NCBI GenBank assembly: GCA_020746835.1
Contig: JAGPNK010000008.1
Coordinates: 1,612,001-1,676,000, forward strand
Reading direction: 5' to 3'
DNA from: Stachybotrys elegans
Taxonomy: Eukaryota; Ascomycota; Sordariomycetes; Hypocreales; Stachybotryaceae
Length of the DNA stretch: 64,000 nucleotides
Shown here piece after piece: positions 1 through 11,111 of the stretch. Position numbers and translations under genes: made by a program. The notes beneath the pieces were generated by a model that saw only the letters and a program-made list of their open reading frames with translations, had not been told where the DNA came from and made no database searches. Each line of letters opens with the position of its first letter. The stretch's first letter is position 1.

Positions 1-2403
1 TAACCCTATATAAATTATAGTATAGAGATAAACTAAATATCTCTCATTTTAGAATTATTAAATTATATAAATAGGTAATACTTTTAAAACTTAAAAAGAA
101 TAAACTGGAAATAAAGATATACCTAGTCTATCTACTTAGCTATTAAAATAATACAAACTACTATATACTGGATAAAAAAGGGATAGTTTGTATTACTAAT
201 AATATTATCTTTAATAAAGATTATACTAGTAATCTAAAAGACTAGAATTAAAATTAGATATATTATAGTTAAAATTAAAATCCAAGCCTAATACTATAAT
301 TTAAATAAGTATAATTTATAATACTAAAAGCCTTAGAACTTTTAGACTATTAAATAAGTAACCTTATAATTAACTTAATAAAAGAGAAAACTCTAATATA
401 GTTAGATAGTAGAATAGAAGACAATACTAAAGAATATAAACCTTTAACCTCTATTCCTACTAGATATTCTAGTAAAGAAAAGAATTAAAAAAGAAATACT
501 AAAATACTAAATTAAATAAAAAAAAATAATAATAAAGACTTAGACACTCTATCTATAATTATAGTATAACTTTAATAATAAGCTCTAGATAATTATCTAA
601 AGCTATTCCTTATAATAACCTTCTTTTATAATTAAGAAACTCTACTATAATATTTTATTCTTAAGGCTATAAAAGAATAACTATACTTTATACTTTTAGC
701 TATCTTAAAGAATCTTACTAGAATAGAAATAGAATCTAAAAATACCCAAGAAGTATAAGTAAAGCCTAAGTAATTAAAAGCAATAGTAAATAAATATAAA
801 TTACTAGTTAAAAATTAAATCTTTAAATTTATTAACTACTAAAAATATATAAAACCACTTAGCTTTTAATAAATATATAAGATTAAATAAAATAAAGCTA
901 GAAGAATTACTTAATATAAAGTAAAGATTATTATTAAAAGATATAAATAGTAATATAAAATAAACTATTAAAAAACATTTACTTTAGTAGTTAAGCTAAT
1001 AATATATAAAGTACTCTTTATACTTACTATAGCTAAGGACTATAAAATTAAGTAAATAGATATTAAAACTACCTTTCTATATAGAGATATTAATTCAACT
1101 ATTTACATTAAATCTCTAGATAGATATAAAGTTTTAAGAAAAATCTAAAAGCTTAAAAAGGCCCTCTATAGATTAAAGTAAGCCTTAAGAATATAGAATA
1201 ATACACTTATAGACTTTCTATTTATAATAGACTTCTAATAAGTTATAGCTAACCCTAGAATCTTTATTTAAGAATATACTATTCTAGCTATCTATATAAA
1301 TAATATTCTTCTAGTTAGCCCTTATATAGAAAAAATAAATAAAATAAAGAAAAATCTCTAGAGTTACTTTTATATAAGTAATATAGAACTATATTACTAT
1401 TATCTTAGGATTTAAATTAAAAGGAATAGAAAGAACTAAACTATTATTTTATTACAAAAGATATATATTCTAAATATACTTTAGAAAATAGAAATAGAAA
1501 ACTATAAAATAGTATTAATACTAATAATAACCTTAAGATTCTAATTAGTATTTAGTAACTATATCTCTATAGAATAAATAAAATCATAGTATATATTAGC
1601 TATAAAAGCTTTAATATATATTATACTAAAGACTAAACTAAATATTGCCTTTTCTATATTTATCTATAGTTATTTTATAGAAAATCCTACTATTAAATAT
1701 ATTAATATAATTAAATAGATTCTCTAATATCTAAAGACTATAATAATATTTAATTTAGTATTTTAAAGATTACTTAAAGTATTTATTAAATACTTAAATA
1801 TAGACTGGGTAGGATGTTAAGACTTATAATAATCTACTACTAAATATATCTTTAATCTAGAAAGTAAAATAATTAGCTAGTAATTTAAATACTAATATAT
1901 TGTTTTATTATTATTATATAAAGTAGAATATATAGGATAAATATAAGTAATAAAAGAAGCTATTTAGTTAAAAAAGCTTCTATAAAAAGTTATATTAAAC
2001 TATATAGAATAAATCATTTAAGCCACTATTTTATTTAGAGATAACTAAAGTATAATTATAATAATAAAAAATCTAGAGTTTTATATAAGATTAAAGTATA
2101 TTAATATTTAATAATATTAAATATAAAAGAAAGTAAAAAGTAAGAAAGTAAACTAGTAATATATTAGTATAAAGGATTAAGTTACTAATAAACTAATAAA
2201 ACCTTTGGAAAAATAGCTATTTAAAAGGTTTAGAGAGAATCTTAAAATAAGGAATATTACTATAGCTGTTTAGTAAGAGAGAGTATTATAATAAAAGGGA
2301 AAGATTATACTAGATACTCTTACTGTATATATAAAGGGAGCTGTATCCCCTTAAGTCTAGTCTATTGATAAGAATAATACAATCTCTTACCCTTTCTATT
2401 ACA
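1..2403 (+). mobile_element. RIP-degraded Ty1/copia retrotransposon (3' portion)
   Basis: Extremely AT-rich sequence with almost no CpG and full of TpA. Reading the plus strand through its many stops gives the order of copia Pol domains. Around 1055-1160 there is a reverse-transcriptase block (IDIKTTFLYRDINSTIYIK, then KKALYRLK). At about 1270-1320 is the catalytic box, read as YINN where the family has YVDD. At 1800-2010 there are RNase H-like blocks (DW.GC, STTKYIF, a QAT-like stretch), and at about 2195 a TKPL-like end. Most stops are TAA where the family has CAA/CAG, and aspartates are replaced by asparagines, as CpA-to-TpA transitions on both strands would do. The 5' end (gag, integrase, 5' LTR) lies outside the window or is unreadable before about 900. 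The element is not functional. Confidence 0.85.
2267..2403 (+). repeat. putative 3' LTR of the copia element
   Basis: About 70 bp after the degraded end of the RNase H reading there is a block beginning TGTTTAG and ending TTACA, so it has the TG...CA ends of retroviral LTRs. It contains a TATA-like string (tatatataaaggg, near 2328) and ends where the base composition changes abruptly to that of host genes. The partner 5' LTR is not in the window, so the boundaries cannot be confirmed by self-comparison. Confidence 0.4.
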
Positions 2404-3691
2404 ATAGAACTCGCCATTCCCCATATTCCTGCGAACGTTTCAAACATAGATGTCGTTATCGCCTTTATGCCAGACGCGAATCCAGTCGTCGAGCGCTTGT
2501 GAGCGCTCCGCATTTGGGTCGGTCTTGATGAGGTTGGCGAAGAACATGCGATTTGGGATGGCGGCATTGAGTGAGTCCGGGTCGTCCTTGTGTTCAATTC
2601 GAGCGCTTTCAAGCACGCCCAAGGACTGGGAGGAGTGGACGTAATTTCCGTCGTTGTGACCGCTGCCTTGTTGAGACTTGACTTTCCCGAGCATTGCCGG
2701 CCACCTTCTTGCACGTATTTCCGGTCCCTGTGGAATCGTCCTGGCCATTGTCTAGCGGTGGTTGGAAGACATTTTCCATCTTGCTGATGGCATCCCACCA
2801 GACAGAGGCGAACAGCCTATAGCCTTCATTGGTCGGATGTGTACCATCAATCAACGTGCTGCTTGGTAGGACAGAATTGATGTCGGCGAGACCGATCCTG
2901 CGACCAGCAAAATCGTTTTGGACGAGGCTTCTGTACTGCTCACTGACGAAGGAAGCGCAGCCGTTGTTCGTGCCCTTTGGGAGTAGAGTTGAGAGGATAA
3001 TGGTCACGCCATCTATGCTCGAAAATATTCCATCCAACATGGCTTTCATGTCTCTTCTAGTATTAGAGCCATCTCCATTATCGCCGCAATCGTTCCTGGA
3101 CCAAGCATCAGTAGGTTTACTGGGAGACATATGGGTTCACAGTTGGAGTACTTACGTCCCGGCATTCACGAGGACAAGGTTGGGCTTCAAATGGGCGGAC
3201 TTTTTAAATTCATTGTAGACAGAGTTGATGACATAACCTGCCCATCCCTCGTTGTCCTGTTATTCATGTTAGCTATTGAAGTGCCCGGGAGGCTGTCTTT
3301 CCGCACTTACACTGTCGTTCATGTTTCCGTCCTGCCTAGACCCAACCATGTTGACCTTCCATCCTTTCCAGCGTAGCTGTTGGCGCAGGGCCTTCCGATA
3401 TCCATTTCCATCAGTAGACCCCTGGCCGCGTGTGATAGACGCGCCCAGAGGCATGATACGAAGATAGAAGTCCTTGGCGGCCCTGGTGTGTAAGGTTGCG
3501 TTGCCGGAAGTGAACATTGATTCAAATTTGGGGAAAGTCTCGTTTAAGGACTGGTCAGTGTACACAACATCAGGCGAATGAGCGAAGTGATCGGTCTTTG
3601 GGCGATCCCAGTCGATTGCGCTAACCAACTGAATACTGGAAGGGATAATGCTTGCTGCCATGTAGGCAACAATAAGACTGAAGGCCCGCAT
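2404..3691 (-). pseudogene. truncated CE3/SGNH-family secreted esterase gene
   Basis: The protein starts at 3691 with a signal peptide (MRAFSLIVAYMAASIIP...). It is SGNH/CE3-like: block I PLGASITRG, block III NAGTND assembled across a splice, and a terminal DGTHPTNEGY block supplying the Asp-His pair. Exons read as 3311-3691, 3156-3256 and 3095 downward, with introns of 54 and 60 nt. After the catalytic domain, at CKKVAGNAR (about 2693), the frame must shift by one base to continue into a conserved tail (KSQQGSGHNDGNYVHSS...). This tail resembles the C-terminal extensions of fungal CE3 proteins. It meets a TGA at 2440 and then the copia LTR. The frameshift, the stop and the missing 3' end argue for a dead or dying gene. 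The catalytic part is intact, so a shortened active enzyme is possible. Confidence 0.7.
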
Positions 3692-4813
3692 GGTGACAAC
3701 AAAGAATGACTCTCGAATGGGATTCTGACTGGATTGTATCCCCAATTGACAGATGAGTAGCGATCGTAGGCGCGAAAAGAATATTCTAACAGTGCAATAA
3801 GGCTCCTCATATACAACCACAGGTTGGCGCGTGGAAATGAGGCGTTGCAGGCCTGTTGCGGTTGCGGCCGCCGCTAACCTGTCTGTGTATGATATTTTAC
3901 ATATGTAGCAGGGTCATCGCCACAGTCTTACTCAGATATTCGAACTATTGATGACAGGCACATGATGAGGTAAATACTCTTTCGTCCCGTCCCGAATTCG
4001 TGGTCTACGGAAGCTTCAGCTATGGTAGTTTGCCGTATTTTAGATGAGCGCTTCGGTCCACATGGCACTGAGAAAAGGGCCTGCCGCTGCAAGCATCATG
4101 ATCCTTCCTGGTCCTTTTGTTCCTAGAATGTCAGCTCTGATCGTTGCGTTCGTTCTGTACTCCCAGGGGTTGCATGTCAGGTTCGACTTGAAGTTGCACC
4201 ACTAACTTGTTAACAAAATGCACAAATGGTGCAGGGGTTTTTTTGTTTTTGCTTCGATCGGTCAAATAAGCTCCAAATACATCATGAGTGAGAGGTAATG
4301 TCCTGACTTGGGCGAGACGCCGGGCTCCGGTTGTTTACGGAGCGGCCTTGACTGTCCGCATTAGCTACTGGTCAAATATGGACAAAGGTGCGTGAGAATC
4401 TGAAGTTGCGTTTAATTACTAGCTTGGGCTAGTGCAGAAAGCTCTGTCCTTAAGTGCCGTGGCCTTCACGGTACCCGCGGGCTCCGGGCAGCCTGCATCT
4501 GCCGCCGAAACAGCACCAAAGTCCGCTCCGTCCGCTCAAGGCGGGGATGTCGCGGAGCAGAAGCCTGGCCGGGCAAGTTCCATATAATAGCAGCCCAGAT
4601 GGAATACTTTGACATCAGCAGCAGACACAAGCTTTTCTCAATCGAATTTTCTTGCCAAGTGTCATCTATTGATTTAATACTGTCTTTATCGTCAGAGAGA
4701 GCCTCCTCGAAGTCGCTGGTCTGTATCCCATTGGGGCACACGAACGGGAAATCCCACATACATACTCTATACGGGGTTGCTAGCCGACTCCAAACCAAGC
4801 ATCAGCAGGCAGA
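3692..4813. other. intergenic: divergent promoters plus dispersed repeat copy
   Basis: No convincing coding sequence. The left part is upstream of the esterase gene, and the right part holds dispersed repeat copy A (4620-4760) directly before the next gene's start codon. Confidence 0.6.
4620..4760 (+). repeat. dispersed repeat, copy A
   Basis: Shares about 130 bp with 46482-46616 (same orientation) and about 105 bp with 38913-39031 (opposite orientation). Landmark strings common to copies A and B are aagcttttctcaatcga and tctgtatcccattggggcac. On the minus strand the copies share a readable peptide (NGIQTSDFEEA, then DDKD.I.SID). It ends about 55 bp before the start codon at 4814. The identity of the parent element is unknown. 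Confidence 0.7.
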
Positions 4814-6216
4814 ATGACAACATTCAAAGCCGACCGCCAGTACGGCATTGTCCTCTTGGGCGCGACAGGCTATACCGGCAGGCTGACTGCCGGCGTCATC
4901 GCCGAACAACTGCCTACGAATTTAAAATGGGCCATTGCCGGCCGCTCGAGGACCAAGCTTGAGAATCTCGCTGCAGAGCTCAAGCGGATCAGTCCAGACC
5001 GAGTTCAGCCCGGTGAGTGCTGATTTGACATTCCATGCAGGATAAATAGCTCACAGAGGAGATGTAGCCATCGAGGTGGTGTCCTTTGATAATCAGGACG
5101 AACTAGACGCCCTGGTAAAGCGGACAAATGTCTGCATCAGCCTTGTGCTTTACCTGAAAGTCGGCACGCTGGTGGTCAAGTCGTGTGTGGAAAACGGCAC
5201 CGATTACATCGATTGGTGAGCATCTTGTTACGAGTTCCATGTCTAGTGCTGAACCTGGCCGTCTAGTGATCGCGGTGCAGTTCGTGCAAAGCAGTGGATC
5301 GACGCCTACCACGAGCAAGCCAAGAAAAACCGTGCCGCAGTGAGCTTAATCCCCGCAGTCTCTACATTCATGCTACGAAAGGCTGACACCGGCGCAGCTC
5401 ATTCTAGGTGCTGGTTATTGGGTTGCGCCTCACGATCTCATGGTTTGGGCGGCGGTTCGGGAGCTAGCCCGGCAGACCTCGTTAAAGACAAAGGAGGTCA
5501 TACTAACGAACACGATCGAGATCCCGATTGACATCAGCGGCGGTAGTGCCGAGGACTTTGACGACACTTTCACCCATGACCGTCAATTGCATGCCGAGTC
5601 GCAAGACCCCTGGTACATTTCACCCATAAGGGGCCCGGAGGTGGCTAAATCGTCGAGTATCATCGGCTCGCGGCGAGACTCGCACCTCGGATTGCTCGCC
5701 GACACGGCGCTCGGCTGCGTGGACAACCGCATCTTCATCCACCGCACCTGGGGCCTCCTCGGCGGCAGCCAGGGCTACGGGCCCAACTTTCGCTACAACG
5801 AATACAACACGGCCACTTCTCTCTTTGACGTCATCCTGAAAGTGGTGATGGTCCTGCTGCTTAATGTGCTGCTGTCGAGCCGGCTGCTTTACCGCTACGT
5901 CCTGCGCCCCATGTTCCCGAGCACGGGAGACGGACCGGACGTAACAGCGCAGAAGCAGGTCATCAGCGTCGGCTTGGAAGCCGTGGCCGTTGCGGATGGC
6001 GATGAGAGTAAGAGGGCGGTGACGAGCTTTCACTTCCCAGGCGGATCTTACTACCTAACGGCGGTTTGCATGGCACACGGAGCGGCTAGCCTGCTGTACT
6101 CACGGAAACTGGAGGGTGGGCTTGAGGGGGGTCTGTTGACGGCGGCGTTCTTGGGGCAAGACTTGATTGATCGGCTGAACGCGGTAGGGGCCAAGTTTGA
6201 GACCAAGATGGTGTGA
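4814..6216 (+). CDS. saccharopine-dehydrogenase-like / trans-acting enoyl reductase family protein
   Basis: NAD(P)-dependent oxidoreductase of the saccharopine dehydrogenase-like superfamily, of the type annotated as trans-acting enoyl reductase. Four exons: 4814-5012, 5068-5215, 5267-5339 and 5398-6216, all GT-AG, giving about 412 residues, the usual size. The N-terminus is a Rossmann fold with GATGYTGRL followed by AGRSRTKLE. Exon 2 carries the family's SLVLYLKVG and DYID stretch, and exon 4 the GYWVAPHDL stretch. A hydrophobic segment (VILKVVMVLLLNVLL, about residue 300) is the membrane-association helix common in this family. It is adjacent to, and convergent with, the Zn2Cys6 regulator at 6352-8451, 135 bp away. 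The family acts on fatty-acid or polyketide-like substrates or is uncharacterised, so the substrate here is unknown. A true lysine-pathway saccharopine dehydrogenase is less likely given the membrane helix and divergent C-terminus. Confidence 0.85.
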
Positions 6217-6351
6217 ATCAATTCTGCCTGTGAACTATCACTAGACAACTCTATTCATTGAGGGGTGAGAAGCTGGGAGGAGAAGAACGAATTTCACAAA
6301 CTGCTGATTTTCAGTTGTAGATTCATACAAAATAAATCGTATCAATTTCAC

Positions 6352-8451
6352 TTATGAAGACGTTAAGCTGTAGTACTCTTCAATAAACAGCGGTGCATTT
6401 TCATGCTTCTTGGCTCTCTCTATGGCACATCCTGCAAGGCGTACCAATTCTGCCACAAATGCTTCCAACAAGTCGAGATGGCGCTTCTCTTCCAGGCCAG
6501 GTGGTCTTTTACGCAGATGTTGTACAAGACTGGGAACGACTCGGAGCAGTTCCACGTCGCTCGTCGTTGAAGCAGCCTTAGGATCATGCAGAATGTAGGA
6601 GAAAATTGTAACTGTTGCCCAAATTGGATAGAAGACGACCAGCCTGTTTGGCGTTAATTTGGATTCCACACTCTGAAGTTGAAGACCTTATCTGAATGGC
6701 AATTGAGCTTACCAGAATATCTCGCCATGCATATGCTTGGAAGCCATCCCAAGGTAGCCAAGAGTAGCCCGACTAGCATGTAGCGACAACATAAGACTGG
6801 AGTTGAAGGCCCCAAGGCCATCTGTCCCGTAAGAAGTGGTAGCACAGCGACCACAAGCACGATGGATCGCAGAGAGCAAGTATAGATATTCCAAATGCGT
6901 GAAGACGATCCAAGTAGCAAACTCGTTTTCCAACACATCACGAGCCGCTCCAAAATGAAGAATCGACAAGCTAGGGCGCGCAAATTCTGGGAGAGATAGA
7001 CGCCATTCCTCAAGCCTGTCGTCCAAGTCACGAATATCCTGGAGGTACTCCATATCGGACTTGGCCGCGGCGGACCTTGAGTAAAGCTTTTTGTACACTT
7101 CGCTTTTTAGTATGGTCAGTCCTAGGTCGCACGGAAACAGGAGAGTTTGGTGGTGTTGAATCGCCGCCAGACCGAGGTATCCATCCAGGGAGAGACTGCA
7201 TTCGTCATTGTTCAACAACGGTGGGCGGCCAGTCCGTAATGAGATGTGTCGATCAAAGAAATAATACAGCCAGAAAAGATCTCGAAGGTGACCGGAAGCA
7301 TTTGGAAAGGGCGAGGCTTGCTGATCTAAATGTGCTCCCAGGCCATACACGCACTGCAGAGCCATTGAGTGAATGAGCGCCGCGGAGCGTATGTTTCCCG
7401 AAAGGTCGTGGTAGATGCACTGGTGAATGTTAGTACTGCATTACATTGGTGGCAACCGGACCACCTACGAGCATGAGAGCGGCTTGTAGCCCTTCGACGC
7501 GTAGCTGAACGAGGATCTCTATCAATGACACTTGGGCTTCATGGCTGTATAATTCAGTCTCCGTGGATGTGAGTGGTATTTTGCCTGGCTCAAGTAAGGT
7601 CACAAGTGCTGTAAAGGATTGGATACAGGCTTGAGCGGGAAGGGATATCGAGCGTTTCCCAAAGTCGTAGGCCTGTTCCAAGGTTGTCTTGAAGTCGGTG
7701 ATGTTGATAACCGGAAATACTCGACGTAGAGGAGATGTGCTAAAGATTTGCAAGCACAAACTTGCAATGCTCTTGGGTGGCATCTTCATAGCCTCACCGG
7801 GCTGCGATACCAGTGGCGGTGCTGCTTGGTGTTGCTGGTAGCGCGTCTTATACATATCCTCGAAGAGTTTCGACGCCCCGGCCTTGTCCTGTATCCATCG
7901 AAGCCCATCCTTGCAGAAGACGGGAATTCCGACTTGCGCAGTAATATCGTCAATATCGAAGCCTGCAAAATGCATCGTGTTGGAGTAGAATATGCCTTGA
8001 CGTGGCATACCCGAAAGGACCTGGTACAACTCAACAGAATCCCGGCTGTCCGAAGAGTTCGTCGCTTCGCTGGGTGCTCCATTTATACCAGAGTCGAGGG
8101 AGCGCGAGCTTGAGACGTAGGTTTTGAAATCAAGCAAGACTTTCAGACGAGCAATTCTTTGCTCTGTCTGTTCCTGCGCGGTGACTGTTTTCTTACATGC
8201 TCTACGAAGGTGAGCAGGAAACATTCTCCTAAGAAAAAACGAAAGAGTTCATACCGGAACTTCCCGTTCTTTGGAATGCCGATACGTCCGTATGTACAGA
8301 CAATGTCGCGGTGCGTGCACCATTCGCATCGCGGCTCGGCTCCGTCGCAGTGAATCTACCACCAAGTCAGACCACAACATACTTCAGTAGGGGGATCCGC
8401 GATTGTTGCCTTTTTGACGTGACAAGAGTCACAGGCTCTCCGCCTAGGCAT
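6352..8451 (-). CDS. Zn2Cys6 fungal transcription factor
   Basis: Nuclear binuclear-zinc-cluster regulator of about 624 residues. Exons: 8410-8451, 8255-8355, 7469-8201, 6713-7419 and 6352-6643. The zinc cluster is split between exons 1 and 2: CDSCHVKK, then HCDGAEPRCEWC and a final DIVC, with the normal spacing C-x2-C-x6-C-x6-C-x2-C-x6-C. The first intron (8356-8409) begins GC rather than GT but has a CTGAC branch point and a TAG acceptor. The middle region contains the fungal-specific transcription factor domain, recognisable at WLYYFFDRHISLRTGRPP. The C-terminus ends in a helix (LFIEEYYSL). It lies between the enoyl-reductase-like gene and the epoxide hydrolase, suggesting a local pathway regulator. 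The target genes are an inference. Confidence 0.85.
8356..8409 (-). other. GC-AG intron in the Zn2Cys6 regulator
   Basis: The only splice that joins CDSCHVKK to HCDGAEPRC in frame starts GCAACA and ends GGTAG, with TCTGAC upstream of the acceptor. Length 54 nt. The donor is a weak match to the U1 consensus. Confidence 0.6.
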
Positions 8452-8773
8452 TTCCACGTCTTTCTTTATATGCAATGGAGGAAGAAACGCTCAAGACTCT
8501 GACAGCGGGGTAACAAGAGAGGATCCGTTGAAGGAGCTACGTTCACTAAACCCTGCTAGCCCGAGCCAAATGTGGTGACGTTGTCGAGCTACCCTATCAA
8601 TTACAGCCCCTGTGGCATCACTAACCTGCAACAGGAGTGTGTCGACAAGACACCTGTGATGCTGCTGCCAAACCGGCCTTTCACCGTACAGAGAAAGAAA
8701 GGTGTCTTGGGCTTAGGATACACTTTTCTATATTTATGGACCTTTGCATGTCTAATCTATCTGAATTCCTTCA
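8452..8773. other. intergenic between regulator and epoxide hydrolase
   Basis: Upstream region of the minus-strand regulator and 3' flank of the epoxide hydrolase. No coding sequence or repeat seen. Confidence 0.5.
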
Positions 8774-10156
8774 TTACTGGGCTCTGGTCACGTTCAATTG
8801 ATAGAAGAATGCCTGTACATCCTGAACCCACAGCCCCGGTTCCTTGATGGAAGGAAAATGTCCCCCTGATGTGTGCCGGTTGAAATAAGTCAAATTCACC
8901 GTCCGCTTGATCCATTCCTGTGGCTAATGACAAGTCAACAACGAAGCACATCAATAGTGATGGAATAGGCTCGACTTACAACGAAAGGGAAATTGCCAAT
9001 ATCTTGAAACGGTCCCTGACCAAACCCCCACTGGGAAACTCCCGTGGGCACCGTGGATGTTGGAAACTGCATATTGCCGGGCTACATACGAGTCAGTATT
9101 GAGAATGCTGTTCGAAAGACCGTCAGAGCTGACCTTGTAGTATTCGAGGTACGTGCGAATGTTGGCGTATGGTCCCGGAATCCAGAGCATCATAGTGTCT
9201 GTGATCAGCTCCTCCTCGCTGCATTCATATCCATCGCTGGCGGTATAAGCGAGGTCCCAAATCCAAGCAAGGAAACCAACTGGACTGTCTGTGAAGGCGT
9301 AGGAAAGAGCAAGTGGTTTCTGGGAATGAACAGTCGAGTAAGCTGAATGTGAGTTCATCCATGCATTCGCGTTGCCCAAGTACGCGGCCTCTTCTGCAGT
9401 CAACGTTCCACTTTGCATTCGTGCCAAATCATCGTCGTTGGGGGGACTGAAGAAGAAGTCGCAAAAGTGTCCGATTATGTGCTCGGACTGTTCGTGTGCC
9501 ATCCACATACCAATGGTCCAACCTAAGTCGGTAGTGGCCATGCTATACCTGTCATAGCCCAGCTGCTTCATCAATAAATTAAACGCATTTCCCATCTGAC
9601 GTGGCCCTAGACCAGGCGCTGTTGGGGCTGGGCTAAAGCCAAAGCCTGGCAAGCTAGGTGCGACAATGTGAAATGACTGGGTAGGGTGGTTGGTGAGAGA
9701 TCCAATCACCCGAGACCATTCGAGAAAAGATGAGGGCCAGCCATGGAGCAACAGCAGTGGCATGGCGTCCTCATTCTTCGACCGATGATGAATGAAGTGG
9801 AGAGGAATAGGGTGAGTGTAATTGTCAACCTCGGGAATGACAGTCGCATAATGCTGGTAGTCGGTGCTGATTTTCTCCTCGACGGACTTCCAATCGTACA
9901 CGGAACCCCAGTATTGGGCCAACTGTTCCACGTGTTGAGGCGCCGGGCCTTCGATGGTCCATTCAGCGGACAAGCCAGACGTTGGTCGATATTCCTGGAC
10001 CTTGCGAAGTGTCTTGTCCAGGAAGTCTTGCGAGAGGTTGATTTCATAACGCGCTGGGTATGGGCCCTCTGGGAACTTCAAGTCATGCTTGGCTTCGTCA
10101 CGTCCAACGGTCTTGGTTTGTCCAGTCATGGTGGTAAGATATGCTAGCGCTGACAA
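8774..10156 (-). CDS. epoxide hydrolase (EHN / juvenile-hormone-type, alpha/beta hydrolase)
   Basis: Hydrolyses epoxides to diols. Three exons: 9134-10156, 8980-9066 and 8774-8917 (introns of 67 and 62 nt), giving 417 residues, or 408 if the second Met (10129) is used. The N-terminal epoxide-hydrolase domain (INLSQDFLDKTLRKVQ, later SVYDWK) precedes the alpha/beta fold. The oxyanion motif is HGWPSSFLEW, the nucleophile elbow is TTDLGW (Asp), and the catalytic His is in SGGHFPS in exon 3. The ring-opening Tyr region matches the family. Exon 2 supplies the conserved VPTGVSQ and FPFV stretch. No signal peptide, so probably cytosolic. It is on the same strand as its Zn2Cys6 neighbour and close to the MFS transporter, as expected for a detoxification or specialised-metabolite cluster. 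Confidence 0.88.
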
Positions 10157-11111
10157 TGCTATAATGCAATTGTGAATCTCAGTGCTTGTAAGTCGGGAAA
10201 GATGGTCAAAAGACTTAAGGACTAGAATTGAAGACGGGCAACTTCCCGCATTTTATAGACCTTTCGCCCGTCTAACGGCCAAACTTATAACGTTACTCGA
10301 CGCATCATCTGTATGCGGGCACTCTTATGATCCGAACTCAGCCACCAAGCTAGGGCGAATGAAGGATCTGCTCCATCCAGTTGGCCGATTAAGTAATCGG
10401 TCTCGGCCGGAATTCAGATCCATGATTGGGTAAATCGTCATCATCCACATCCACGCTGCCCGCTTAATCATGCCCGAGACCTTATGGCATCATGATCCTG
10501 CAAGTTTGGCCGTTCTTTTGTCATCAAACAACAAGCTCCCCTGCGTCACAAGGTCAGGCATATGCGCTGAGTAGCAGGGGTCACTCTCCAGTATCGAGTA
10601 TCTGGGAGTCCCGTGACAATATACCACTGTCGAAAGTTGCCTTTAACAAGGCTACCCGGGATCTGCAAGACAGGCGTCACTCCTTTTAGCAAACCAGACC
10701 AATTCAAGTATTTGACTCTTCTGACATTACCGTCGTAGAATCTGATGTCTTGGTTCCTTAGAACCTGTACTACCTCATCTAAAGGTTGTGCCACAGATCT
10801 CTACATGACTGGCCAGCGAAGGCTGATTGTAATTGTTGCACTCCCGTCAGCCGGATCGCAGTCCGATTAGCATAAAAGGTGAGTCTTCGTTATATCTGTA
10901 AAATGAACTCCTGGTGGTTAGTGGATAATCTCTGTTCTCACGGCGATGGAAGAATACCGCTTTATCATCTAGAAGATTTGCACACAATGCTCATTAATCG
11001 CTAGGGACAGCACATGTTGAGCTCGAGCACAACTGGGTATGAAGAGAGAAGACTATTGAAACAGTTGTTATAAAACTTATAAGTTATATATGCCTCAACC
11101 CAGTTCGATAT
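10157..11111. other. intergenic, 955 bp
   Basis: Upstream region of the epoxide hydrolase and 3' flank of the MFS gene. No coding or repeat signal recognised. Confidence 0.5.

Noticed and set aside
1..2403. AT-rich centromere or mitochondrial insertion
   Set aside because: Ordered copia Pol motifs and host-like flanks explain the composition as RIP of a retroelement.
4814..6216. True saccharopine dehydrogenase of lysine synthesis
   Set aside because: The membrane helix and the GATGYTGRL/PHDL pattern fit the enoyl-reductase-like branch.
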